Positions 42,489-50,186 of a stretch of 64,000 nt of DNA are shown one piece after another. The notes under the pieces were generated by a model. That model was not told where the DNA came from. It did no database searches and saw nothing but the letters and a program-made list of their open reading frames with translations. Location of the stretch: contig CAYYNT010000005.1 in assembly GCA_964473155.1 (NCBI GenBank), positions 49,051 through 113,050 of the forward strand. Direction: 5' to 3'. The position numbers and the translations under genes were made by a program. This DNA comes from JAJFUG01 sp964473155. Lineage in GTDB: Bacteria; Gemmatimonadota; Glassbacteria; GWA2-58-10. Numbering within the stretch: the stretch's first letter is position 1; each line of letters begins with the position of its first letter.

Positions 42489-44745
42489 CAACCGTGGCCA
42501 CGCCAGGCTTTCGATACCGGGGCGGACGCTGCTCCTGTCGTTATGGTTGCTTTTGCCGACAGCGCAATCCTTTGCCGCGGCCGATCTGACGGTCGCGCCG
42601 GTGGAGCGCCAGTTCAGCGCGCAAGTCAAGGGTAACAGCGCCGCTTTCGATATACCGGTATCCGGCCAGACCCCGCCGGTCATGCGGGCGCTCGAGATCA
42701 CCGGTCCGGCTGAAAACGTCACTTTGCATGCAATGGGCGGCCTGGATTTCAGCAGCATCGAGACCCTGGCTAATAGCCTCATCCAGCCCGGCATGACCGA
42801 TGAGGAAAAGGTCAAGGCCATTTTCTATTTCGTAGTCACGCACCTTTACGACCGCGGCAGCCAGGGTTGCGATGATCCGCTCGAATACGTGAGCCTGTAT
42901 GGACACAGTTTCTGCGGCAACTACGGCCTTCTGCTCAACGCCCTCTGGCGCGCCGCAGGGTTCGAGACCGTGTTCCTCAATCCGGTGATCGGGATGCCCA
43001 GCGGGCATACAATCACCGCGGTGAAGTATGACGGGTCCTGGCACATGTACGATTCCCGTCTGCGCGGCTATTTCCTTAACCGCGACAACCATACGGTCGC
43101 CTCGCTGATCGACCTGGACCGGGATGATTTCCTTCTGCGGCGCGGCCTGGATTACGGTTTCCGCATGAGCAACCACTGGGATTATTTCACAATCCTGACC
43201 AACTATTACAACTCCGAATCAGACTGGTATGATGGGCAGAACGCGCATTTCGACAACCGCTCGCTGTTCCATGAGACCTGCCCGGTGTGGGACGGGACAC
43301 TGGACCTGCGGCAGGGGGAAAGGGTGGTTCTGGGCTGGGATCAGCGCGGGGAATGGTGGAACCGCAAGGACCTGAGCCTGCGCTGGCGGCAGTTGCACCG
43401 CAACGAGGGCCGCGAGGCGATGACTGTCCCGCCGCTGATCTATGCCAACGGCGCCCTGATATTCGATATCGATCCGTCTCTGATCGCTACTCAGGCGTTT
43501 GAGCGTTCCGGTGTGCGGGCCGCCTCGGGAGCTTTTGTCCCCGAGAAGGACGGTTCCGTGGGGAGTGCCGTTTACCGGGTGCGCGCGCCTTATTTCATCC
43601 CGCGCATGCAGGTGCAGGCCCTGGCCCGCCTGTCCGGCCCCGCCGACAGAGTGACAGTGGAGCTTTCCGCGGACAGCGGCGCAACTTGGATCAAGCTGGG
43701 CGAGGCCTCCGGGACCGGAGAGCATAAACTCGATTTCACGAGTGATGAGACCCAGCGTTCCACCATGTACAGCACGGACAAGTACTCGTACCGGGTGCGG
43801 TTCACGCTGAAAGCCGGTGGCAAGGCCACGGGCTGCGCCCTGCGCGATGTCCGCCTGACCTCCAGCCTGTTTTACCGGCCGGAGATACTGCCCGCGCTGA
43901 AGAGCGGTTCCAACCGGATTGCATGGCGCGACACGCAGCGTGGCGGCCCCGTGCGCCACGTGACTTTGCGCTGGCTGGAGGATACGAACATCACGTTCTC
44001 CGAGGACCGTCCCTGCGAGGATGACAGCGTCACGATCACCGCGAAAGTCTTAAACCGCGGGGATGAAACCGCGCGCGACGTGCGGGTTCGGTTCTGGAAC
44101 GGCGATCCGGCAAAGGAAGGCAAGCTGATCGGCGAAAGCGCGATACCTGAAATAGCCGCCGGAACCTCTGGACAGGCAAGCCTGGGCTGGCGCGCCGAAA
44201 AGTATCACCCCGGCGCGAGCTACGGGATATCGCTGGCCAGCGGCGCTGTCGTGCCGGGTTACACGCACAACACTATATACGTGCAGGCGGACCCGGAGGG
44301 CGAACTTGCCGAGAGCGACGAGAGCAACAACACAACCAGCCGCGAACTGATAGTTTACAACAAGGCGAACCTTGTGCTGGTGGACCCCTCGTTTCTCACT
44401 TTTTCACGCCAGGACGAGACCGTCCGTATCACCGCGATGGTGCGCAACCAGAACCTTTACGGCTGGCTGACCCGGGCGCGCGAGGCGCGTGAAGTGGTGG
44501 TGCGGTTCTACGACGGGCAGCCGATTGCGGGCCGGCTGGATCAGAAACTGATCGGCGAGGCGCTGATCCCGTCGATTGCGCCCGGCGAGTTCGGCGCGGC
44601 CTGCGTGGACTGGAACGTGAAGGGCCTGAGCGGCCGCCACAGGGTATACGCCGTGGTCGATCCGTTCGACCGGATAGCCGAGGTCTGGCAGACCGCGCGC
44701 GGCAAGTACATGCAGGTGAAGAAGGATATCGACCTGACGGAGTGA
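42475..44745 (+). CDS. Exported transglutaminase-like/CARDB protein
   Basis: The start is ATG 42475 with GGAGG 6 bases upstream; the product is 756 residues. A signal (LLLSLWLLLPTAQSFA) precedes a transglutaminase-like domain with a Cys-His-Asp triad: HSFCGNYG, GHTITAVKYDG and HMYDSRLRGYF. C-terminally there are about two CARDB-type adhesion domains (DDSVTITAKVLNRGDETARDV and DETVRITAMVRNQN). It is probably a periplasmic or surface peptidase, crosslinker or binding protein. Partner of the HEAT protein by overlap. Confidence 0.75.
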   Translation: MEKNNNRGHARLSIPGRTLLLSLWLLLPTAQSFAAADLTVAPVERQFSAQVKGNSAAFDIPVSGQTPPVMRALEITGPAENVTLHAMGGLDFSSIETLANSLIQPGMTDEEKVKAIFYFVVTHLYDRGSQGCDDPLEYVSLYGHSFCGNYGLLLNALWRAAGFETVFLNPVIGMPSGHTITAVKYDGSWHMYDSRLRGYFLNRDNHTVASLIDLDRDDFLLRRGLDYGFRMSNHWDYFTILTNYYNSESDWYDGQNAHFDNRSLFHETCPVWDGTLDLRQGERVVLGWDQRGEWWNRKDLSLRWRQLHRNEGREAMTVPPLIYANGALIFDIDPSLIATQAFERSGVRAASGAFVPEKDGSVGSAVYRVRAPYFIPRMQVQALARLSGPADRVTVELSADSGATWIKLGEASGTGEHKLDFTSDETQRSTMYSTDKYSYRVRFTLKAGGKATGCALRDVRLTSSLFYRPEILPALKSGSNRIAWRDTQRGGPVRHVTLRWLEDTNITFSEDRPCEDDSVTITAKVLNRGDETARDVRVRFWNGDPAKEGKLIGESAIPEIAAGTSGQASLGWRAEKYHPGASYGISLASGAVVPGYTHNTIYVQADPEGELAESDESNNTTSRELIVYNKANLVLVDPSFLTFSRQDETVRITAMVRNQNLYGWLTRAREAREVVVRFYDGQPIAGRLDQKLIGEALIPSIAPGEFGAACVDWNVKGLSGRHRVYAVVDPFDRIAEVWQTARGKYMQVKKDIDLTE

Positions 44746-44788
44746 AGGAGATTTATCCGGCCTGGGGAGATACAGTGAAGTCAGGTAG

Positions 44789-44906
44789 GGGATGTCCCAA
44801 AAGTAGGGGCGACCGGCCGGTCGCCCCTACGGAACAGCTTTCTTTGCAAAGCGTTAGAGTTTGCAACAAGTTGCAAAGAATAAGACGGGGTCTTTTAGGA
44901 CGGCCC
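44789..44906. repeat. MITE/REP-like element with a 28-bp perfect palindrome
   Basis: Imperfect terminal inverted repeats GGGATGTCCCAAAAG (44789-44803) and CTTTTAGGACGGCCC (44892-44906) match at 12 of 15 positions. Inside lies a perfect palindrome with half-site GTAGGGGCGACCGG (44803-44830) and three TTTGCAA-type words. It resembles small non-autonomous repeats scattered in some genomes. Only one copy is visible here. Confidence 0.6.
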
Positions 44907-44977
44907 TTTTTTCTGCGAACTGTAAATCAGGTCAGTTCCTGTTTTGGAGCAATCCCGCAACTCAACGGAGCGTATAG

Positions 44978-46141
44978 ATGATGACTTCCCGGCAGCGCCT
45001 TCTGGCCGCTCTCGAGCGCCGCACGCCGGACAGACTGCCCGCCACCACGCACCACGTGATGCCCAGCTTCCTGGCGGACCGTCTGCCCGGGCTGGATGCA
45101 CAGGGTTTTTTCGACCGTTTCGGGCTGGATGCCCTCACCTGGACGGTGCCGCACTGTCATGACCCGTCGAACGGCGATTATTTTGACCCGGACCAGGGCG
45201 CGCCGGGGTTCCTGGAAAGCCGCCGGATAAGCTCCTGCCAGTGGCGGGTGGCGCCGGAGGACATTCCAGGACATGAATACCGCACCACGCGCTACCGCTT
45301 TGTCACTCCGCGCGGCGAGCTGACCACGGTGCTCCAGGAGAACCGTCACACCGCCTGGGTCACCGAGCACCTGATAAAAGAAAAAAAGGACATAGAATTG
45401 ATTGCGGCATACGCCACCGCTCCCAGGTGCGATGTCGATGCGGTCAACCGCGCGGCGGAACAGTTCGGTGAACGGGGACTCGTGCGCGGGCATATCTGCT
45501 GTTTCGATGTCTACGGCCAGCCGGGCTGCTGGCAGGATGCCGCCTGCCTGGTGGGCACGGAGCAGCTTATCCTGGCGGCGTTCGATGATCCGGCCTGGGT
45601 GCACGAACTGCTCAAGGTTCTCCAGGCGCGCAAGAAAGTGTTTGTGCGTTCGCTGAAGGGCGCGCGCTATGACCTTCTGGAACTGGGGGGCGGGGCGGCC
45701 AGCAGCACTGTCATCTCGCCTGCCATGTTCGAGGAGTTTGTCGCGCCCTATGACAGCGAGCTGATCTCCCTGGCGCACGAGGCCGGGCAGCGCATCGTCT
45801 ATCACCTGTGCGGCGGGATAATGCCGCTGCTGGAGCTTGCCGCGGGGATGGGTCCGGACGCGCTGGAGACGTTCACGCCCCCGTCCATGGGCGCGGACAC
45901 CCGCCTGGCCGAGGCCAAGCGGCGTATCGGCGATCGGGTCTGCATGATCGGCGGGTTCGACCAGGGACACTATTTCACGGGCTGCACCCCGGAGGAAACC
46001 GCCGCCGAGGTCCGGCGCTGCTTCGAGGAGGCCGGGGCGGGCGGGGGCTATATTCTCTGCCCTTCGGACCACTTTTTTGACGCCGAGCCGGAATGCCTGG
46101 AGGCTTATGCCTCCACCGCGGCGTCATGCCGTTATGCCTGA
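44978..46141 (+). CDS. Uroporphyrinogen decarboxylase-family protein
   Basis: This is a 387-residue protein of the URO-D TIM-barrel superfamily. It begins MMTSRQRLLAALERRTPDRLP, the typical start of this family, and ends with GGFDQGHYFTGCTPEE and GGYILCPSDHF. Many such stand-alone members are corrinoid- or thiol-dependent methyltransferase-like enzymes, not haem enzymes. No other haem genes are nearby, so a haem role is unlikely. GGAG lies 8 bases before the ATG. It precedes the small membrane protein and symporter genes. Confidence 0.8.
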   Translation: MMTSRQRLLAALERRTPDRLPATTHHVMPSFLADRLPGLDAQGFFDRFGLDALTWTVPHCHDPSNGDYFDPDQGAPGFLESRRISSCQWRVAPEDIPGHEYRTTRYRFVTPRGELTTVLQENRHTAWVTEHLIKEKKDIELIAAYATAPRCDVDAVNRAAEQFGERGLVRGHICCFDVYGQPGCWQDAACLVGTEQLILAAFDDPAWVHELLKVLQARKKVFVRSLKGARYDLLELGGGAASSTVISPAMFEEFVAPYDSELISLAHEAGQRIVYHLCGGIMPLLELAAGMGPDALETFTPPSMGADTRLAEAKRRIGDRVCMIGGFDQGHYFTGCTPEETAAEVRRCFEEAGAGGGYILCPSDHFFDAEPECLEAYASTAASCRYA

Positions 46142-46160
46142 AAAATTCCAAGGAGGCTCG

Positions 46161-46289
46161 ATGGGCTGGCTGGATATTTTCCTGTTCGCTTTCGCCGGTG
46201 TGCTGATCATCATGATCGCGCGCGGGGCGATCAAGGCGTTTGTCGATTTTCAACACGGCCGTCACCACGACAAACAAGAGGGGCAATGA
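46161..46289 (+). CDS. 42-residue single-span membrane peptide
   Basis: ATG 46161 is preceded by AGGAGG. The product is MGWLDIFLFAFAGVLIIMIA followed by RGAIKAFVDFQHGRHHDKQ, one membrane helix and a short charged, His-rich tail. It lies between the UroD gene and the symporter gene in the same orientation, with gaps of 19 and 75 bases. Small accessory subunits are known next to some sodium symporters, so it may be one. The function is unproven. Confidence 0.6.
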   Translation: MGWLDIFLFAFAGVLIIMIARGAIKAFVDFQHGRHHDKQEGQ

Positions 46290-46364
46290 CTTCCTGTCGA
46301 GTCAGAGCCTTAAAAGTGAAATCAAACCAGCGGCGGACAACCTGAAACATAACCTGGAGAAAAG

Positions 46365-48020
46365 ATGCTCGGCAGCATCGACTTCGTAATAATCTTCGTG
46401 TGGCTGGCCCTGATGCTGGCCCTTGGAAAGTACCTCGCGCGCAGCGTGTCGCATACGGATGATTTTTATCTGGCCAACCGGGCCATGCCGGTGACCCTGG
46501 TGATCTGCGCCCTGGGCGGCTGCAACCTGAGCATGTACAATTTCCTGGCCGAGGCAGGGCAGGCCGCGCAGCAGGGAGTGAGCATCATCTGGCACGAGTG
46601 GACCGGCAACATGGCATTCGCTTTCGCCGGACTTTTCATTCTGCCCGCTTTCCGCAGGCTCAAACTGACCACGGTCCCCGAGTTCATGGGCCTGCGCTAC
46701 GGCGGCCGGGCGCACTCGATAACAGCGGTGATGTACGCCCTGAAGAGCGCGGGCAAGCTGGGAACGATGCTCTATCTGGGGGCCTATTCCGCCTCGATCA
46801 TTATCCCGCAGATCAATTTCTACATCTGGGTCCTGATTTTCAGCGTGGTGGTGGGCATCTACACCTACGAGGGCGGGATGATCAGCGTGATTTTCACCGC
46901 CGCGGCGCAATTTATCATGATCCTGATCGCCTCGATGATTGGCTACGCTTTCATCGCTTCCAAGGTCGGGTGGATGAGCGGGATCATGTCTTCGCTGCCC
47001 GGTGATTTCATGAATTTTGTCCCGGCGCAGGGCAAGTTCGACTACAAGTTCATCATCGCCATCCTTTTCCTGGGCGTTAACGCCTGGACCTGCGACCAGA
47101 GCACGCTTCAGCGCTCTTTCGGCTCGAAGAACGTTAAAACCCTGGTGCGGGCCATGGTCCTGACCGGCATCGTGCTCACGCCGATCAACCCGTTCCATTT
47201 CTTCTCCGGCCTGGCCGCGCGGATCATGGTCCCGGAGGCGGCTTCGATGAACGCGGATGCGATCATGATGCAGGTTTACACCACCGCCATACCGACTATT
47301 TTCCTGGGAATCTTTATCGCCGGGATACTGTCCGGGCAGCTTTCCGGCATTGGAGCCGAGCTGAACGCCGGGGCCACGGTGCTGTCGAAAGATATCTGGC
47401 TGCGAGTGCGCAAGACCGAACCCAGCCCGGAACAGAAGCTCCGTTTTTCACGCATGATGACCCTGCTGATGACCGGATTGACCATAATAAGCGCGGTGCT
47501 GGTGCTCAAGGCCGGTTCGGCGGTGGATGTTTTCCTTTCAATCGTCGGTATTTTCGACACACCGATTTTCGTGGTGGCGATCATCTACGGTCTCAAGGGG
47601 CGGCGGATAAACGAGCAGGGCGCGATAGCCGGTTACCTGGCTGGCGCGGCGACCGGGCTGGCGGCGCGAATAATCTGCACGATGTACAATCTGCCGGATT
47701 CCCTGTGGTGGATCACTGTGTCATCTTTCCTCGGTGCGTTGATTATCACGCCCCTGGTCAGTTATATGTTCGCCCCGCCGGACCGGAAGAAAATCGACGA
47801 CCTGTACGAACGCGAGCAGGGGGATGACACGGACTGGTATCATATCATTCCGCGCTCGCTGCCGGGTAGGGTTACGTTAGGAGTGATAATCGCCGGAGCG
47901 GCGCTGTTTTTCGCCGGGATAGTAAGCGGCGGGATGGGGTTGCAGTACGCCTCGCTGTTAGCTGTGGGCGGGATGATAGTCTATTTCGCGGGCTGCGCGG
48001 CGCGCCTGCTGTTCGACTGA
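46365..48020 (+). CDS. Sodium:solute symporter (SSS family), second copy
   Basis: This is a 551-residue protein with about 13-14 membrane helices. It starts FVIIFVWLALMLALGKYLARSV and shows DDFYLANRAMP, an SSS hallmark, then NLSMYNFLAE and GIFIAGILSGQLSGIGAELNAGATVLSKDIW. The last corresponds to the conserved Na-binding helix region. It is only distantly similar to the 29053 symporter, which suggests a different substrate. It is followed 25 bases later by a cytosolic GH36-like gene, consistent with uptake of an oligosaccharide or glycoside that is then hydrolysed. Confidence 0.9.
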   Translation: MLGSIDFVIIFVWLALMLALGKYLARSVSHTDDFYLANRAMPVTLVICALGGCNLSMYNFLAEAGQAAQQGVSIIWHEWTGNMAFAFAGLFILPAFRRLKLTTVPEFMGLRYGGRAHSITAVMYALKSAGKLGTMLYLGAYSASIIIPQINFYIWVLIFSVVVGIYTYEGGMISVIFTAAAQFIMILIASMIGYAFIASKVGWMSGIMSSLPGDFMNFVPAQGKFDYKFIIAILFLGVNAWTCDQSTLQRSFGSKNVKTLVRAMVLTGIVLTPINPFHFFSGLAARIMVPEAASMNADAIMMQVYTTAIPTIFLGIFIAGILSGQLSGIGAELNAGATVLSKDIWLRVRKTEPSPEQKLRFSRMMTLLMTGLTIISAVLVLKAGSAVDVFLSIVGIFDTPIFVVAIIYGLKGRRINEQGAIAGYLAGAATGLAARIICTMYNLPDSLWWITVSSFLGALIITPLVSYMFAPPDRKKIDDLYEREQGDDTDWYHIIPRSLPGRVTLGVIIAGAALFFAGIVSGGMGLQYASLLAVGGMIVYFAGCAARLLFD

Positions 48021-48045
48021 GGTTTGAATGGAAAGGACGATGAAC

Positions 48046-50136
48046 ATGGATTTCAAGACTGAGCGCATTGAAAACGGTCTGCGGATACAGCACGGGCCGC
48101 TCCGTCTGGATGTGGACAGCAGCCTGGCGCTTCGCCCGGCGCTGGCCTGTGGAGAAAAACACCTGAGCCCGGTGACCGCCGAAACGCCGCTGGCGCCTTC
48201 GTTCGGCATTCAGCTCGAGGGATTGCCTGTTACGGCTTTCCGCGCCGACTGGGAGCGCCTGGAAGTGCGCGAGGTTTCAAACAGCCTGGGCGCCGGGCGA
48301 AAGGTGGCAGTCTATGCTTCCGCCGTGCAGTATGGCAATGCCTTGTATCAGCCGCTCGAGATATCGGTGCGGCTGGAACTGGAATTCTATGAGCGTTTTC
48401 CGTCCGCATTGATCGGCTCGGCCGAGTTTACCAACCTCGGCAAGCGGACTTATAAAATAGACCGTCTCACCGGCAGTCATTACCGCCTGGACCGCCGTCT
48501 TCTGGACCCCGCCGCCGCGCCCTGGGCTTTCGCTTCTTATCAAGGAGCGGCCTACCGCTGGGGCACTGACTACGAGGTGGTCTGGCTGGACAGCCGTTTT
48601 TCGCGCCGCAATTTTATGGGCGTGGGCGAACTGACCGGCGAGGGCGGCGAGGGCGGCGGCACTCCGCTGGTGGACCTCTGGTGCCCGGAGACCGGCCTGG
48701 CGGTGGGAAGCGCGGAGCCTCGCCCGGAGTGGATCAGCCTGCCGGTGAACACCTGCCGGGATGGATTGGTGGAACTGAGCGTGGAGGAGGTCCCCGAGGC
48801 CCGTCTGGGCCAGAAAACGTCGCTCGCGCCGGGGGAGAGCGTCCGCGGCATCCGCTCGCTGACTATCCTGCACAGCCTGGATTTCCACGATGCTCTTCGC
48901 ACCTACGCCGACATCCTGCGCTCGCAGGGAGTGGCGATCCCGCTTACCTCCCCGGCTGCCTGCCACGAGCCGTACTGGAAGAGCTGGGGTTTCGGCCTGG
49001 ATTTCACCCAGGAGCAGATTTTCGGGGCCGTGACCGATCTGAAGGAGTTCGGCATCCGCACCGCACTGCTGGATGACGGCTGGTTCGTGCATTACGGCGA
49101 CTGGGAGCCGCATCCCGCGCCGGGAAAATTCCCCGGAGGAGAGAAGGACCTCCGTGAATTCGTGCGCCGGATGCAGGCAGAGGGGATAAAAATCGGTCTC
49201 TGGTGGTATCCCCAGGGAGTCAGCCCGGACAGCCGCCTGGCCGCCGAGCATCCGGAATGGCTGATCCGGCGGGAGGACGGTTCATTTCCGGCCTGCCAGC
49301 GCGGACTCTATTACCTTTGCGCCGACTGCCCGCAGGCGGTGGAATACGTGCGCGGATTGACTGTCAAGATAATGAGCGACTGGGGCTTTGATTCGCTGTA
49401 CCTGGACACCACCGGACTCAGCGCCGCGCCGCCCTGTTTCAATCCGGATCATGGACATTCCTCGCCCCTGGACAGCTACCGCAATCAGTACAAGCTGTTC
49501 CGGGCGGTTTTTGAAACGGCGCAGGAGATCAAGAGCGGCTGCATGATCGAGATGTGCATCTGCGGCATCCCGCATGACCCGTTCAAGATGCCGTATTACA
49601 ACCTGGCCAATGCCTCCGACCCGGTGAACCTTTTGCAGGTCCGGCGCAGGATCAAGGTGGAAAAGGCTTTCCGCGGCCCCTCGTTCGCCGTGGGCGACTG
49701 CTACCAGATTCCGATGCACGAGTGGGAGGGCTGGTCGTGCCCGGAATCTTTCGAGAGCGCGCTTGGAACCGGGGCGCAGGCCACCACGCTGTATTCCAGG
49801 CTGACTGACGCGCAGCGCGCGGACTGGAGAAGCTGGTTCGGCCTGTACCGCAAGCTGGACCTTTCAAGGGGGGAATACCTGAACCTCTATGACCTGGCCT
49901 GGGACAAGCCCGAGGCCCATGTGGTAAAAAAAGGCGAGCGCCTGTATTACGGATTCTTCGCCGAGCGCTGGAGCCGGGCCACGCCGCTAACGCTGCGCGG
50001 TCTGGAGCCGGGACGCGCTTACCGCGTGCGGGATTATGCCGACGAACGTGACCTTGGAGTAATCACATCTGCCAAACCTTTGCTGCCAGTGGCTTTCAAG
50101 GATAGCCTGCTCCTGGAACTGACACCGGAATCCTGA
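48046..50136 (+). CDS. GH36-like glycoside hydrolase, probably cytoplasmic
   Basis: This is a 696-residue protein. ATG 48046 fits AAGGA 8 bases upstream; 48028 and 48040 are alternatives. There is no signal peptide. The TIM-barrel region shows ALLDDGWFVHYGDW, GLWWYPQG, DSLYLDTTG with Asp454 as probable nucleophile, and ANASDPVN with Asp525. It is a paralogue of the 31133 lipoprotein, sharing the order of motifs and the C-terminal EYLNLYDLAWD. The absence of export fits its position after the symporter. Specificity cannot be read. Confidence 0.8.
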   Translation: MDFKTERIENGLRIQHGPLRLDVDSSLALRPALACGEKHLSPVTAETPLAPSFGIQLEGLPVTAFRADWERLEVREVSNSLGAGRKVAVYASAVQYGNALYQPLEISVRLELEFYERFPSALIGSAEFTNLGKRTYKIDRLTGSHYRLDRRLLDPAAAPWAFASYQGAAYRWGTDYEVVWLDSRFSRRNFMGVGELTGEGGEGGGTPLVDLWCPETGLAVGSAEPRPEWISLPVNTCRDGLVELSVEEVPEARLGQKTSLAPGESVRGIRSLTILHSLDFHDALRTYADILRSQGVAIPLTSPAACHEPYWKSWGFGLDFTQEQIFGAVTDLKEFGIRTALLDDGWFVHYGDWEPHPAPGKFPGGEKDLREFVRRMQAEGIKIGLWWYPQGVSPDSRLAAEHPEWLIRREDGSFPACQRGLYYLCADCPQAVEYVRGLTVKIMSDWGFDSLYLDTTGLSAAPPCFNPDHGHSSPLDSYRNQYKLFRAVFETAQEIKSGCMIEMCICGIPHDPFKMPYYNLANASDPVNLLQVRRRIKVEKAFRGPSFAVGDCYQIPMHEWEGWSCPESFESALGTGAQATTLYSRLTDAQRADWRSWFGLYRKLDLSRGEYLNLYDLAWDKPEAHVVKKGERLYYGFFAERWSRATPLTLRGLEPGRAYRVRDYADERDLGVITSAKPLLPVAFKDSLLLELTPES

Positions 50137-50186
50137 TCCGCAACCTTTAACCGGTCCGGCGGCGATGGCGCCGGAGGGGAGAGAAA

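Noticed and set aside
38394..42821. A 1475-codon open frame on the minus strand
   Set aside because: It is antisense to four convincing plus-strand genes with recognisable domains. Long stop-free antisense frames are common in GC-rich coding DNA. Its translation is compositionally odd, with no domain or start signal.
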